A DNA stretch of 64,000 bases. Origin: Acidobacteriaceae bacterium. Lineage in GTDB: Bacteria; Acidobacteriota; Terriglobia; Terriglobales; Acidobacteriaceae. Below the pieces are notes generated by a model. It saw only the letters and a list, made by a program, of their open reading frames with translations, was not told the origin of the DNA and searched no databases. Both the position numbers and the translations under genes were made by a program. Below, in pieces: positions 27,268 through 39,946 of the stretch; the first letter of the stretch is position 1; each line of letters starts with the position of its first letter. Where the stretch lies: NCBI GenBank assembly GCA_025462885.1, contig JAOAPN010000002.1, positions 62,001 to 126,000 on the forward strand, written 5' to 3'.

Positions 27268-27942
27268 TTAGGAGGCCATGAGTTGGAGACGTGGTTGAGC
27301 GACAGGGGTGGGTAGGTTCTCATCGAGCGGAATGAAGCGTCCCTGCTGGCTGTTGAAGTTCTGAATCTCGCCGGAGTGGATCTCATAGACCCAGCCGTAG
27401 ATGTTGAGGGAGCCGCGCGTCAGTCCGGCAGCCACGGAAGGATGTGTCCGCAGATTCTGGAGCTGGCTTACGACGTTGGCGCGGGTGAGGGCGCGCAGCC
27501 GTTCTTTTTCGGTCCACTTCTGATGCTGGGGCGCCTCGCTCTCCAGCAGTTGCAGGGCGGAGTGCGAATGGTGCAGCCAGGAGTCGACCGTGGGCATGGT
27601 GGGGTGTTTGTTGCCACTGAGAACTGCTTTCATGGCTCCGCAGTTGGAGTGTCCGCAGAGGATGATGTTCTGCACCCCAACGGCCATGACGGCGTACTCG
27701 ATGGTGGCGGAGACGCCGCCGTGGGTCTCGCCGTAGGGCGGCACGATGTTCCCGGCGTTGCGGCAGATGAAGAGATCGCCGGGATTGGTCTGCAGGATCA
27801 TGTCGGGCACGATGCGCGAGTCGGCGCAGGTGATGAAGAGAGTGGAAGGCTTCTGGTGCTCGGCAAGATTTTGAAACAGCTCGGCACGCTTAGGGAAGAC
27901 TTCGGTACGAAAGCGTTTGTATCCATCGAGAAGCTCTTGCAT
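27268..27942 (-). CDS. Beta-class carbonic anhydrase
   Basis: The enzyme interconverts carbon dioxide and bicarbonate. Zinc ligands are visible: C39 with the Asp41-Arg43 dyad in CADSRIVPDMI, and H98 and C101 in GHSNCGAM. 224 residues is normal for the class. GAGGAA lies about 6 bases before the ATG. It is the first gene of a two-gene unit with the SulP transporter and should supply or consume bicarbonate at the membrane. Confidence 0.95.
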   Translation of the reverse strand: MQELLDGYKRFRTEVFPKRAELFQNLAEHQKPSTLFITCADSRIVPDMILQTNPGDLFICRNAGNIVPPYGETHGGVSATIEYAVMAVGVQNIILCGHSNCGAMKAVLSGNKHPTMPTVDSWLHHSHSALQLLESEAPQHQKWTEKERLRALTRANVVSQLQNLRTHPSVAAGLTRGSLNIYGWVYEIHSGEIQNFNSQQGRFIPLDENLPTPVAQPRLQLMAS

Positions 27943-28132
27943 GGTAATTCCTCAGATTTTCAAAGGCTGATGATGCGTTCCTATCGTTCCTGCACAGGGA
28001 TTGAGGATGCGCTGGATGCGCTGATTACACGACGTGGAGATCCACGAGGGGTTCAGTGCATGGGCTCAAACGTTAATCTGTGGACAGGGCTTTCCCATGC
28101 GGCACAGGAAAGCGGAGCTTTACTGGGAGCTA

Positions 28133-28588
28133 TTAGGCGAGCGGAGGAGCGCGGCCACGATCGGGCCGGAAGGAAAGGCTTGAAACGACGGCAAGATCGT
28201 CCTGCGAGAGGCAGGAGATGCAGACCATCTGCGGAGCATGAAGCACAGGAGGCGGCTGTGGCAGCAGCGCTACCATGGTCAGGACGTGGCTCGCAGCCTG
28301 GGTGGTCGTGCTGACCGCAGCGAGGTGGATAGTGTCCGTGAGGAAGACTTCAGGGCGATCGAACGGAATCTCGGGTTCGATCTCAGCATCAGCCGAAGTG
28401 CGGCTGCTGCTGGTACGCGAACGGCTCAGATCACGCGATGAGCGAGCCGTATGGGACGGTGCCCGGTGATGAACCGTCGCCTTTTTAAGATCGTGCGGCG
28501 ACACGATGGAGCAGAGACTCACGAGCAGCAGAAGCAGTGCGCTCAGTTCGAGGCGACGCTTCGCAACTGGATGGTGGTGTCTGTCCAT
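28133..28588 (-). CDS. Small possible exported protein, unknown
   Basis: 151 residues with a hydrophobic N-terminal stretch (LSALLLLLVSLCSIV) that could be a signal peptide or anchor, then Ser/Thr/Arg-rich low-complexity sequence and a C-terminal part with QMVCISCLSQDDLAV. No family is recognised and no ribosome site is clear. Other frames are also open in this region, so it may not be a real gene. It fills the gap between the carbonic anhydrase promoter and ppc. Confidence 0.4.
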   Translation of the reverse strand: MDRHHHPVAKRRLELSALLLLLVSLCSIVSPHDLKKATVHHRAPSHTARSSRDLSRSRTSSSRTSADAEIEPEIPFDRPEVFLTDTIHLAAVSTTTQAASHVLTMVALLPQPPPVLHAPQMVCISCLSQDDLAVVSSLSFRPDRGRAPPLA

Positions 28589-28647
28589 GAGACATACGAT
28601 ACACGATTGACAGGCGAGGATTCGGAATTTTAAGACTGAGAACGAGG

Positions 28648-28707
28648 TGTTACAGAAATGGGACAGGGCTTACGAAATGGGACACTGCGGGAGTTCTAAA
28701 TGGGACA
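28648..28707. mobile_element. Possible IS21-like terminal remnant with three direct repeats
   Basis: AAATGGGACA occurs three times in the same direction at 28656-28665, 28675-28684 and 28698-28707, behind TGTTACAG at 28648-28655. Ends that start with TG and carry several short direct copies of a motif like this are typical of the IS21 family. No transposase gene (istA/istB type) or second end is visible. It would be a single leftover end between the small open frame and the 3' end of ppc. Confidence 0.4.
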
Positions 28708-28750
28708 TGCCAGCAGTCGGAGATCCCGTCCTGAGTACCCGGCTTTCGCA

Positions 28751-31648
<2,898 letters not shown>

Positions 31649-31674
31649 CCGGGGCAGCCTGACGTGGGGAGAGT

Positions 31675-32166
31675 TTAGAGACCGAGATCGCTGAGGCCTG
31701 GATGGTCGTCCGGACGGCGCGAACTGAAGTCCTCCTGGTTGCGAGGCCAGTGAAACAGGCGATCTGCTTCATGGATGGCCAGGTCGTTGATGCTGGCGTG
31801 GCGATGCGTCATGAGGCCGTGTTCGTCGAACTGCCAGTTCTCGTTGCCGTAGCAGCGATACCACTGGCTGCCGGCGTCGTGGCACTCGTAGGCGAAGCGC
31901 ACAGCGATGCGGTTCCCATCGAACGCCCAAAGCTCCTTGATGAGGCGATAGTCGAGCTCGCGTGCCCACTTGCGCGCCAGGAAGGTCACGATCTGGTCAC
32001 GCCCTGTGACGAACTCGGAGCGATTGCGCCATTGGCTGTCGACGGAGTACGCGAGCGAGACGCGATGCGGATCGCAGGAGTTCCAGCTATCCTCAGCCGC
32101 ACGGACTTTGGCGATGGCAGTCTCGCGCGTGAACGGTGGAACGGGCGGTCGGGTTTCGAGCGGCAT
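31675..32166 (-). CDS. DUF1348 NTF2-like protein
   Basis: 163 residues of the small NTF2-like fold with the DUF1348 pattern: [16 protein letters not shown], the central [18 protein letters not shown] and [17 protein letters not shown], then [18 protein letters not shown] with [10 protein letters not shown]. These are single-domain alpha-beta cone proteins of unknown function, often near oxidative-stress or metabolic genes. It lies 26 bp upstream of ppc on the same strand, possibly co-transcribed. Confidence 0.85.
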   Translation of the reverse strand: MPLETRPPVPPFTRETAIAKVRAAEDSWNSCDPHRVSLAYSVDSQWRNRSEFVTGRDQIVTFLARKWARELDYRLIKELWAFDGNRIAVRFAYECHDAGSQWYRCYGNENWQFDEHGLMTHRHASINDLAIHEADRLFHWPRNQEDFSSRRPDDHPGLSDLGL

Positions 32167-32192
32167 AGTCGCAGCACCTTCCGAGTCTGAGG

Positions 32193-34685
32193 TTAGAACA
32201 GCTTTCCAAGCGTAAAGACGAGTTTGCGGTGGCCGTCGTCGCCGATAGCCGGCGCGAAGGTGATGATGCCAAGCGGAGTCTCGGCCACGATGCCGAAGTA
32301 AACATCCTGCCGTGTGATGGTGCGGGCGTCGGGTGCGCGCATCTGTCCGGCCTCATAGGCTGTGCCGATGTAAATGCTCTGTCCGAGCGGTTCAGGCAGC
32401 TTGGCGATGCGGCGGAGGAAGGCCGGTTCGATCAGGAAGTAGTCCGTGCCGCGGTACTCGCCGATGGCGCTGGCGGTCAGGCGCAGCGGCCCTCCCAGGT
32501 TGAACCGGAACGGCTGGGCGACGTTCCGGTTCAGCATCATTCCTGCCTCGGCGGCCATGATGAAGAGGTTCTTCTGAATCTGGTGGGAGTAGCTGACCTT
32601 GGTCGTGAACTGCGGGGCATTCGGGCTGTTCAAAGCGTTGTAGAGATAAGCCGCTTCCGTCTCGACGTGAATGCCGAACTGGGGAACCAGCGACCGGTCC
32701 TGGTTGTCGTAGACGTAGCGAATGCGCGCGCGCTGCATGGAGCCGCTAATGTCGGGCTGGTTGTCGGAGCCGACGCGGGTCATCCAGCGGGTTCGTGCGA
32801 CCTGCCATCCGGCGCGTATCTCCTGCACACGCTCGTCGCTCCAGCCAAGGTCCACGCCGCCGCCTACGTTCTGGAGCTGTCGCTCGGCGACCTGGTGCTG
32901 TCCCTGGAAGATGAAGAAGGGCTCACGATGGAACATGAACTGCGGTGCAACAAAGACACCTCCCGTAGTTCGGCCCAGGGTCGTGAGGCGGCGAGCGTAC
33001 TCGCCGGAGAGTTCCGTCATGAAGCCAACCTTGACGTTGGCGCGAAGCTCCGACCCGTAGCCGCCCAGGTCCTGGTACACGAAGATGTTTTCGAGAGTGG
33101 CGCGGGTAACGCCGCTGGTCTGGGCTTCGACATTCGCACCTACCTGCAGGAAGGGCGGTCCGATCCGGCGTTCCTTGATGGTCACCTGAACGACCGGACG
33201 GTTGGCTGCTTCAGCCTCGCTCGGTGCCACTTTGGAGGACGAGGTCTTGGAGGATGCCGTCGCAAAGCCCTTTGCTTTGGTGGCAGACGACGCGGTGTCG
33301 GGATTGCTTTCGTACCCGACGGTGTAGTCCGCTTCATAGCGTCCATCGCTGCGAACCTGGTCGAGGACGGATTCGATCGCTTTGGCGTCGACCGGCTTGT
33401 CGACCAGGGGCTGCAGGGACTTCTGTACAGCTTGGGCGACGCCTTCGGACGGAGCCTTGACATGGATATGGAGGATCGTTCCGGGAGCTCCCGGAATGCG
33501 GCTCTTGCGCTGGGCAAGGTACACAGCCCAGTCCTGATCGTTGAGAGCGTATTTCAGAAGCTGATCGCGTTGGCGGTCGGCCGCCTCAAAGCCGCGGATC
33601 GCGAGCGCCGGGGTCTGAAGATAATCGGTGGCTCCGAAGCCTTCAGTGTCGGGCGTGATCAGGACGTCCGCTAGAGCGCGGGAGCGCTGTTCGTTGTCTT
33701 CAATGGCAACGGAGAAGCTGCGCTGGAGAACGCCGATAATGGAGCTGAAGTCCCCGGACGTGGCTTTGGATAGAGGCAGGCTGACGGCCAGGATCACGTC
33801 GGCCTTCATCTCTCGGACGGTCTGGGTGGGCAGGTTGCGCAATACGGCACCGTCCACAAAGAAGTGACCGTTGACGTTGTAGGGGCGATAGACGCCGGGA
33901 ATCGATACGCTGGCGCGAACAGCTTCGGGGAGTGACCCGCGGGTGAAGGTGACCGACCGCGCATCGTTGAGATCGGTCGACATGCAACGCAGCGGAATAG
34001 GTAGGTTGTTGAACTCGGTCTGCTCGTTGAACGCGAGAAACTGCCGATCGAGAAATGCATTGAGGCCCTGATCGACAAGCACAGCGTTGCGGAAGGAGAT
34101 GCCGTGTTTGAGGCCGATGGTGATTGAGTTGGGCAGCGCGCGGGCGTCCTCACGCCGGCGGTAGTTGAGCGCCTTGTAAGAGGTGCCAAACGAGAAGACG
34201 GAGCTAAAGACCTCGTCGTCCATGACGACCTTGAGCTCGTCGATGGTGTGGCCGGAGGCATACAGGGCGCTGACCATGCAGCCCATGCTGGTCCCGGCGA
34301 TCATGTCGACAGGAATGTGGTGCTCTTCGAACCACTGGAGCACGCCGATCTCAGACATGGCGACTGCGCCGCCGCCACCCAGGGCAAGGCCGATACGGGG
34401 ACGCCCGGTGGGACCCGGGGGAGGCGGCGCAGGGGCTGCAGCAGGGATAAAGGGAGCGGGCTCCGCGCTTACAGTGGGGACGATCTGCGATGTTACTGCT
34501 CCCGGCGTGTTCGGGGCAGCGGGCTCAGCAGCTTTTCCGGGCGCTGGAGCCGCCACCGGCGGTTGAGGAGACTGGGCAGGCATGGACTGGGCATAAGCCG
34601 AGCTGGCAAGGGATGCCACGAGGACAACGAGCACGGGCAAGCTACAGGGGAGGAGCCCAGAGGACAAGCTTGATTTCAGCTTCAT
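32193..34685 (-). CDS. Patatin-like phospholipase fused to POTRA and outer-membrane barrel (type Vd-like)
   Basis: The ATG at 34685 gives 830 residues with a signal peptide ([16 protein letters not shown]) and a Pro/Ala-rich linker to about residue 95. The patatin domain follows: oxyanion GGGG at 103-106, nucleophile Ser133 in GTSMG and Asp278 in VDGA, so the Ser-Asp dyad is intact. After about residue 440 come a POTRA-like segment and then a long strand-rich region typical of a BamA/FhaC-like 16-strand barrel ([19 protein letters not shown]), ending with LGKLF. This order matches the PlpD type Vd autotransporters that carry a lipase to the surface. Whether the lipase is released is unknown. 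Confidence 0.88.
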   Translation of the reverse strand: MKLKSSLSSGLLPCSLPVLVVLVASLASSAYAQSMPAQSPQPPVAAPAPGKAAEPAAPNTPGAVTSQIVPTVSAEPAPFIPAAAPAPPPPGPTGRPRIGLALGGGGAVAMSEIGVLQWFEEHHIPVDMIAGTSMGCMVSALYASGHTIDELKVVMDDEVFSSVFSFGTSYKALNYRRREDARALPNSITIGLKHGISFRNAVLVDQGLNAFLDRQFLAFNEQTEFNNLPIPLRCMSTDLNDARSVTFTRGSLPEAVRASVSIPGVYRPYNVNGHFFVDGAVLRNLPTQTVREMKADVILAVSLPLSKATSGDFSSIIGVLQRSFSVAIEDNEQRSRALADVLITPDTEGFGATDYLQTPALAIRGFEAADRQRDQLLKYALNDQDWAVYLAQRKSRIPGAPGTILHIHVKAPSEGVAQAVQKSLQPLVDKPVDAKAIESVLDQVRSDGRYEADYTVGYESNPDTASSATKAKGFATASSKTSSSKVAPSEAEAANRPVVQVTIKERRIGPPFLQVGANVEAQTSGVTRATLENIFVYQDLGGYGSELRANVKVGFMTELSGEYARRLTTLGRTTGGVFVAPQFMFHREPFFIFQGQHQVAERQLQNVGGGVDLGWSDERVQEIRAGWQVARTRWMTRVGSDNQPDISGSMQRARIRYVYDNQDRSLVPQFGIHVETEAAYLYNALNSPNAPQFTTKVSYSHQIQKNLFIMAAEAGMMLNRNVAQPFRFNLGGPLRLTASAIGEYRGTDYFLIEPAFLRRIAKLPEPLGQSIYIGTAYEAGQMRAPDARTITRQDVYFGIVAETPLGIITFAPAIGDDGHRKLVFTLGKLF

Positions 34686-34713
34686 CCCGTAAGGATACGG
34701 GGATGCCTGCCCT

Positions 34714-34760
34714 GCCGCCAGTTCCTTGCAGGGGTCACTCCCCCGCAAGGAACTGGCGGC
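34714..34760. repeat. Perfect 16-bp inverted repeat between two genes
   Basis: GCCGCCAGTTCCTTGC at 34714-34729 and its exact complement at 34745-34760 enclose a 15-base loop that itself pairs GGGG with CCCC. It lies one base from the stop codon of the small exported protein gene and 28 bp before the patatin start, both on the minus strand. No T-run follows on either side, so it is not a classical intrinsic terminator. It may act as an attenuating or stabilising hairpin between the two genes. Confidence 0.75.
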
Positions 34761-34761
34761 C

Positions 34762-35067
34762 TTATGGTTTGGGAGTGAAGTCGCGAAGCTCCTGCACCGT
34801 CCTGGCATCCATCTGGGTCACCATTGCGACGACCAGATCGACGAGTTGATCGAAGTCCTGTCGGTTGAGGATGCTGCCCATCCCGTCGTAGCGGATCGGT
34901 TCGGTGACGAAAGGCTTCATCTCGCTGACCATGATGGCGCGGACGGGTTCTTCGGCACCGGGAGGGCCGGACAGACGCTGCAGCAGTTGCTGGGTACGGT
35001 CGGGCTGCTGCGACAGTGATATCGCAGGCTGGGCAAGCAGCAGAAGAAGGACAGGTGCTAGATTCAT
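34762..35067 (-). CDS. Small exported protein, unknown
   Basis: 101 residues with an N-terminal signal peptide (LAPVLLLLLAQPAISLS) and a helical remainder (DRTQQLLQRLSG, FDQLVDLVVAMVTQMDARTVQELRDF). No family is recognised; the helical tail recalls small periplasmic proteins but not a specific one. No clear ribosome site. It lies upstream of the patatin gene on the same strand, separated by the strong hairpin at 34714-34760, so the two may share a transcript. Confidence 0.55.
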   Translation of the reverse strand: MNLAPVLLLLLAQPAISLSQQPDRTQQLLQRLSGPPGAEEPVRAIMVSEMKPFVTEPIRYDGMGSILNRQDFDQLVDLVVAMVTQMDARTVQELRDFTPKP

Positions 35068-35150
35068 ACGGCTGTGTCTAACAGCAGCTTCGACCGATTC
35101 AGAACGATTGAGTTGTAGATTGCGAATTACTGAAGCGCGACAGGGCGCAG

Positions 35151-35393
35151 CTACATCACAAGCGCGAGTTTCTCAAACTCATCTCTCATAGACTGGATGG
35201 AGCAGCCGACTGACTCAATACGAGAGGCTGCGCCGCGGGCTTCAACGCTGGAGACACCGTAGCCGCGTCCTGAGAGAAAGGAGCTGATGAGGTCCGCGGC
35301 CTGCCATGAATCGAGACCGGACTGCATCAACTCTTCGCGAAGGCCGGAGAGGTCCGCGACGGGAAACTTTTCATACTTGATTGGGAACATCAT
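35151..35393 (-). CDS. Small protein of unknown function
   Basis: 80 residues, start supported by GGGGAG about 8 bases before the ATG. The sequence is mostly helical (DLSGLREELMQSGLDSWQAADLISSFL, SIQSMRDEFEKLALVM) and without signal or membrane segment. No family recognised. The good ribosome site and balanced composition suggest a real gene. Confidence 0.55.
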   Translation of the reverse strand: MMFPIKYEKFPVADLSGLREELMQSGLDSWQAADLISSFLSGRGYGVSSVEARGAASRIESVGCSIQSMRDEFEKLALVM

Positions 35394-35581
35394 TGCAGTC
35401 TCCCCTTTCTTACTTCCTGCTCAATTAGACGCAGATTTGCGGCTCGAGACGCGTAAATGTTTTGTATTTGGGTCTGCAACTAGTGGGGCATTGCAGGGAT
35501 ATCAACACCCTTCCAATCGATTCAAAAAATGTACGCTCTCATGGTTCTTATTGGAAAAAGAGCGGAATGGGGACGCAAACG

Positions 35582-35764
35582 CTAGAGGGTTCGATCCGTC
35601 AGCAGGACCGGCAGGCCATCCACGATGGGATAGCGGCGCGCGCAGCCGGTGCAGAGAATGTGCGGGATCTGCAGGACCAGGGTGGCGTAACACACGGGGC
35701 AGGCCAGAGCGTCCAGATCCTGCTGATTGACGGCTCTAATGCGTGCTTCGACAGGGATGGACAT
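35582..35764 (-). CDS. Trm112-family zinc-binding protein
   Basis: 60 residues with two CxxC pairs (C22/C25 in LACPVCYATL and C38/C41 in ILCTGCARRYPIVDGLPVLL), the layout of the Trm112/YcaR family. Eukaryotic Trm112 activates several methyltransferases; the bacterial version is a small zinc-ribbon protein of less certain role. The gene is divergent from folD. No ribosome site is obvious. Confidence 0.88.
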   Translation of the reverse strand: MSIPVEARIRAVNQQDLDALACPVCYATLVLQIPHILCTGCARRYPIVDGLPVLLTDRTL

Positions 35765-35887
35765 ACGTTGGATTCTAACGGTTTATCCATCTTCAAAGGA
35801 GGGAAGAGGCACGATCCGGAGAGAGCACGATACGATTAGAAGGGATGCCTGGGACGACGACGCGCCGGGGCAAAGAATAAGACGAAC

Positions 35888-36844
35888 ATGAAACGGACGG
35901 ATACGATGCAAGTGGCTCAAGTGCTGGATGGTATTGCTATTGCGAGTGAGATCAAGGCCGAGGTCGCCCTTGAGGTCGCGCGTTTGAACGAGCGTGGTGT
36001 TGTGCCGGGGCTGGCAGTGATCCTGGTGGGTGACGTTGCAGCCTCGCAGATCTATGTGCGGAGCAAGGTCAAGACCTGTGGAGAACTTGGAATCTTCAGC
36101 GAGATGATCACCCCCGCCGAGGCGATTACCACCGAAGAGATGCTGAAGCTCATCGAGAATCTGAATGCGCGTGAAGATATCGACGGCATTTTGATTCAAC
36201 TACCCTTGCCGGCTCATGTGGATACCAAGCGGCTGTTGGAAGCGGTCTCGCCGGAGAAGGATGTCGATGGATTTCATCCCGTGAACGTGGGGCGTCTACA
36301 GAGCGGTCAGCCTGCGCTCGCTCCCTGCACTCCGGCTGGAATTATTGAGATCCTCAAGCGCAGCGGAATCGCTATCGCGGGTAAGAACGCGGTCGTGGTG
36401 GGGCGCTCCGATATCGTCGGCAAGCCGGCAGCGATGATGCTGCTCAATGCATCTGCGACGGTAACGGTGTGCCATAGCCGGACGGTCGATCTGCCGAAGG
36501 TCACCCGCGAAGCGGACATCCTGGTGGCTGCTATCGGGCGGCCCGGATTCATCACGCCGGAGATGGTAAAGCCGGGGGCAACGCTGATCGACGTCGGCAT
36601 CAATCGAATTACCGACGCTGCTGAGTTCGAGCGGTTCTTTTCGGGCGATGCGAAGCGCGAGGAGCTATTTGCGAAGCGCGGGTCGACGGTCATCGGAGAT
36701 ATCGATCCCGCGGCGTTCGCGGTGTCGGGTGCTTACACCCCGGTCCCGGGCGGCGTCGGCGCGCTGACGATTGCGATGCTTATGAAGAACACCTTGACGG
36801 CAGCGAAGGCACGGCGCGCTGCTGCTGCAGTCGCTGGAGCATAG
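35888..36844 (+). CDS. folD: Methylenetetrahydrofolate dehydrogenase/cyclohydrolase
   Basis: FolD oxidises methylene-THF and hydrolyses methenyl-THF to give formyl-THF for purine and initiator formyl-Met synthesis. Visible motifs are VGDVAASQIYVRSKVK with the catalytic Lys, GILIQLPLPAH, the ending PEKDVDGFHPVN, NADP-binding VVVGRSDIVGKPAAMML and PVPGGVGALTIAMLM. 318 residues is slightly long because of the start; an ATG at 35906 is also possible. The coaE gene follows 4 bp after the stop. Confidence 0.95.
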   Translation: MKRTDTMQVAQVLDGIAIASEIKAEVALEVARLNERGVVPGLAVILVGDVAASQIYVRSKVKTCGELGIFSEMITPAEAITTEEMLKLIENLNAREDIDGILIQLPLPAHVDTKRLLEAVSPEKDVDGFHPVNVGRLQSGQPALAPCTPAGIIEILKRSGIAIAGKNAVVVGRSDIVGKPAAMMLLNASATVTVCHSRTVDLPKVTREADILVAAIGRPGFITPEMVKPGATLIDVGINRITDAAEFERFFSGDAKREELFAKRGSTVIGDIDPAAFAVSGAYTPVPGGVGALTIAMLMKNTLTAAKARRAAAAVAGA

Positions 36845-36848
36845 ACGC

Positions 36849-37505
36849 GTGCTGTGTGTCGGGCTGACGGGCGGTCTCGGAGCTGGCAAGTCCACCGCCG
36901 CGCGAATGTTTGCGGCGCTGGGCGCACAGGTCTTGTCCTCGGACGATATGGCGCGAGCCATGATGCAGCCGGGGCAGTCCGTCTATGCGGCTATCGTCGA
37001 GCGCTTCGGCTCGGCGGTGGTCCTCGCGGACGGGACCCTCGATCGGCTAGCGTTATCGCGCATTGCATTCGCGGAAGGCCGCGTCGAGGAGTTGAACGCA
37101 ATCGTTCATCCCGCTGTGATCGCGCGGCAGGAGGAGATGGTCACGGCGATTGCATCGCAGGATCCGCACGCAGTGGTGATGATCGAGTCGGCGCTGGTCT
37201 TCGAGACGAAACACGCCGGTGACGAACCCTGGCGGAGACGCTTCGACAAGATCGTACTGGTGACCGCTCCCGAGGAGTTGAAGATCGCGCGATTTGTGGC
37301 CCGCGCTTCGAAAGGCTCAACCTTAAGCGAGTCGGAGCGAGAGGCTTTGGAGGCTGAGGCGCGGCGGCGATTAGGGCTACAGATGTCGGACGATAAAAAA
37401 GCTTCGCTAAGCGACTATGTCCTGACGAATGATGGGCCTGAGACAGAGTTGGAGTGGCAGGTGGATCAGTTGTGGGCGATTCTGAAGGCTGCGGCTGGCG
37501 CTTAG
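36849..37505 (+). CDS. coaE: Dephospho-CoA kinase
   Basis: The last step of coenzyme A synthesis, phosphorylating dephospho-CoA. The P-loop GLTGGLGAGKST is at residues 5-16, and the DDMARAMMQPG and IVHPAV segments follow as in CoaE. The GTG start at 36849 lies 4 bp after folD, indicating translational coupling. 218 residues is normal. The C-terminal part (KIVLVTAPEELKIARFVAR) is as in the family. Confidence 0.93.
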   Translation: MLCVGLTGGLGAGKSTAARMFAALGAQVLSSDDMARAMMQPGQSVYAAIVERFGSAVVLADGTLDRLALSRIAFAEGRVEELNAIVHPAVIARQEEMVTAIASQDPHAVVMIESALVFETKHAGDEPWRRRFDKIVLVTAPEELKIARFVARASKGSTLSESEREALEAEARRRLGLQMSDDKKASLSDYVLTNDGPETELEWQVDQLWAILKAAAGA

Positions 37506-37599
37506 TGTGTTCTGTAATTTCTCTGCCTTGCGGTGGAAATCGTTACAATATGTCCTGCGGCGGATTGAGTCCGTCACGGTTCTTCTAAGGTTGAAAACG

Positions 37600-38808
37600 A
37601 TGAAGCTGCGTCCTGTTTTGCTGGTTATCTTGTTACTCTCGGGTTTTTATTATGTGACGACGCATGTGGCGTCGACAGGGGCGCTCGCTCCCTGGCTGCA
37701 TCGTGCGCTGGCTCCGTCCACGGATTCAGCAACCCACGTCACCAAGAGTGGCCCACTGGGCAGCTTTGACCTGACCGAGGCATCGGCGGCTCCGGCGTAT
37801 GACACGGAAGAGCAGCAGAATATCGCGGTCTACAAAAAGGCCCTATCGAGCGTCGTCAACATCACCTCGACTGAGGTCAAATACGACTTCTTTTACGGCG
37901 CTGTGCCGCAGCAGGGACAGGGATCGGGGTTCATCCTGAACAAGGATGGGCTGATCCTCACGAATAACCATGTGATCGGCAACGCCCAGAAGGTGGAAGT
38001 AAAGCTTTCGGACAAGCACACGTACAAGGCCCAGGTGATTGGCGTGGACGAGGGACATGACCTCGCCCTGCTCAAAATCGTCGCTCCCGGACTGGTTCCG
38101 GCAACGCTCTCCGAGTCGCAAGGGTTGATGGTCGGCCAGCGGGTGTATGCGATCGGCAATCCCTTTGGACTTCAGGGAACGATGACGCGAGGAATTATTT
38201 CGGCGATCCGGTCGATCAAGGGACCCAACGGAAATCCAATTGAAGACGCGATCCAGACGGACGCAGCGGTCAATCCTGGAAATTCGGGTGGCCCCCTGCT
38301 CAATTCAAAAGGCGAGGTGATTGGAATTACAACTCTGATTGCAAATAATGGTGCTGACCAGAGTTCCGGCATCGGGTTTGCAATTCCGATCAATACAGCC
38401 AAGGCCGTGCTGGACGACTTTGCAAAATATGGCCGTGTTCGCCGGCCGACCCTGGATGTTGTGACTCTTCCGATCGGGCCCGACATTGCGGAGCAGATCG
38501 GTCTCGCTGCGGACTATGGTGTGCTGATTGAGCGTGTCCTTCCGGGCGGTGCAGCGGATAAGGCTGGGCTGAAGGGCGGAACCCGTCGCATGTATGACGG
38601 CAATACTCCCGTGATGCTGGGCGGCGATTTGATCGTCGCGATGGACGGGCAGGAGATCGCGAGCCCGCAGGATCTCTCCGCGGCCATGAACTCTCACCGT
38701 GCAGGAGACGAAGTGACGGTCACCGTATTCCGCGGACGCAAGAAGATGGACTTCAAGGTGCACCTCGGGGATGCAAAGGATCGCCAGGTTCAGGGGCAGC
38801 TTACCTAA
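37600..38808 (+). CDS. HtrA/DegP-like serine protease with one PDZ domain
   Basis: The ATG at 37600 gives 402 residues with an N-terminal hydrophobic helix (LLVILLLSGFYYVTT). The trypsin-like domain has all three catalytic residues: His in LTNNHVIG, Asp in GHDLALLKI and Ser in NPGNSGGPLL. One PDZ domain follows (GVLIERVLPGGAADKAGL, and VMLGGDLIVAMDGQEI). The protein should be a periplasmic quality-control protease, probably membrane-anchored. It starts 94 bp after coaE on the same strand. Confidence 0.93.
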   Translation: MKLRPVLLVILLLSGFYYVTTHVASTGALAPWLHRALAPSTDSATHVTKSGPLGSFDLTEASAAPAYDTEEQQNIAVYKKALSSVVNITSTEVKYDFFYGAVPQQGQGSGFILNKDGLILTNNHVIGNAQKVEVKLSDKHTYKAQVIGVDEGHDLALLKIVAPGLVPATLSESQGLMVGQRVYAIGNPFGLQGTMTRGIISAIRSIKGPNGNPIEDAIQTDAAVNPGNSGGPLLNSKGEVIGITTLIANNGADQSSGIGFAIPINTAKAVLDDFAKYGRVRRPTLDVVTLPIGPDIAEQIGLAADYGVLIERVLPGGAADKAGLKGGTRRMYDGNTPVMLGGDLIVAMDGQEIASPQDLSAAMNSHRAGDEVTVTVFRGRKKMDFKVHLGDAKDRQVQGQLT

Positions 38809-38837
38809 GCGCCCGAGGGCTCAACTTCGCTGCATTT

Positions 38838-39926
38838 GTGCACTTTTGCACTCTCTTCACTGATTCACCGGACCCTGTGACGGACACTCTTTCTGGCTCT
38901 CTCAACACGCAACCGTTGTCGGAGGTCCTTGCGGATCCGGACCCGATCCACAATTGTCTGGAATGCGGCCTCTGGCTTCCCGAAGGCACCCTGGCGTGTC
39001 CGGAGTGCCACGCCATCGTCTACACCCAATACCTGAACCGGCTGGGCCAGACGGCGTTGCAGCAGGAGCAGGAGAAAGCGTGGCCGGAGGCGCGGGCCAC
39101 GTGGGCCAGGATGCTGCAATCCCTTCCCGAAGGAACCCCGCAGGTGGAGGCGGTGCAGGGGCGTATCGACCTCATCGACGCCCAGGAAGCGGCTGCCGCA
39201 AAACGCAAGGAAGGCTGGGTAAAACGCCTGGGGCCGTTTGCTCCGTTCGTGTTCTTTCTGCTGAAAGCGAAGACGCTGCTCTTCGCGCTTCTGAAGTTTA
39301 AATTCCTCCTCAGTTTCATCGCGTTCTTCGGACTGTACTGGGCGCTCTTCGGGTGGAAGTTCGGACTCGGGTTTACGGTCTCCATCCTGCTGCACGAAAC
39401 GGGACATTATGTCGCGGCGAAGCGGCGTGGTCTAAAGGTCGATCTGCCGGTGTTCATCCCGGGCCTTGGGGCCTACGTGCGGTGGTACAGCATGGGAGTG
39501 TCGCTCGATACGCTATCGAGCATCGCGCTGGCAGGTCCGTTTGCCGGGCTGATCGTCGCCGGAATCTTCGGAGGAATCTCGTTCGCAACCGGCGGCGGAG
39601 CCTCGGTCTGGGCGGCCCTGGCGCATACCGGGGCGTGGCTGAATCTGCTGAACCTGGTTCCGGTTCTTGGGCTCGATGGAGCGCAGGCCACCCATGCTTT
39701 GAACCGGATGCAGCGCGGCCTGATCCTGGCCACCTGCCTGGTGTTCTTTGCTCTGCTGCACGAAGGGGTATTTCTGTTCATCGCGGCTGGAATGGGCTGG
39801 CGGCTCTTCACAGGAGCTGCGCCGGAGCAGCCGAGCAGCGCCACCATGGTTCGGTACACGCTGCTGCTGTTTCTGCTGGGAGCGCTGATGTGGGTCTTTC
39901 CAGACGCCGCCCGAGGTCGCTGGTAG
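38838..39926 (+). CDS. M50-family site-2-type membrane protease with zinc ribbon
   Basis: The metal motif HETGH lies in LLHETGHYVAAKRRG, and NLVPVLGLDGAQA matches the NxxPxxxLDG third ligand region of M50 proteases. About six to seven membrane helices are visible. The N-terminus carries a zinc-ribbon-like CLECGLWLPEGTLACPECHA that is not part of the protease core. The start is a GTG at 38838 with no strong site; a GTG at 38877 is another option. It follows the HtrA gene by 29 bp, so a regulated-proteolysis pair is possible. Confidence 0.88.
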   Translation: MHFCTLFTDSPDPVTDTLSGSLNTQPLSEVLADPDPIHNCLECGLWLPEGTLACPECHAIVYTQYLNRLGQTALQQEQEKAWPEARATWARMLQSLPEGTPQVEAVQGRIDLIDAQEAAAAKRKEGWVKRLGPFAPFVFFLLKAKTLLFALLKFKFLLSFIAFFGLYWALFGWKFGLGFTVSILLHETGHYVAAKRRGLKVDLPVFIPGLGAYVRWYSMGVSLDTLSSIALAGPFAGLIVAGIFGGISFATGGGASVWAALAHTGAWLNLLNLVPVLGLDGAQATHALNRMQRGLILATCLVFFALLHEGVFLFIAAGMGWRLFTGAAPEQPSSATMVRYTLLLFLLGALMWVFPDAARGRW

Positions 39927-39946
39927 GAGATCCCGTCGAAAATCCG

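Noticed and set aside
34714..34760. Hairpin as intrinsic terminator
   Set aside because: No T-run follows on either strand; kept as a repeat of unknown role.
35394..35581. Small open frames in the gap before the Trm112 gene
   Set aside because: No ribosome site, no conserved pattern and overlap with other frames; I see nothing clear in this gap.
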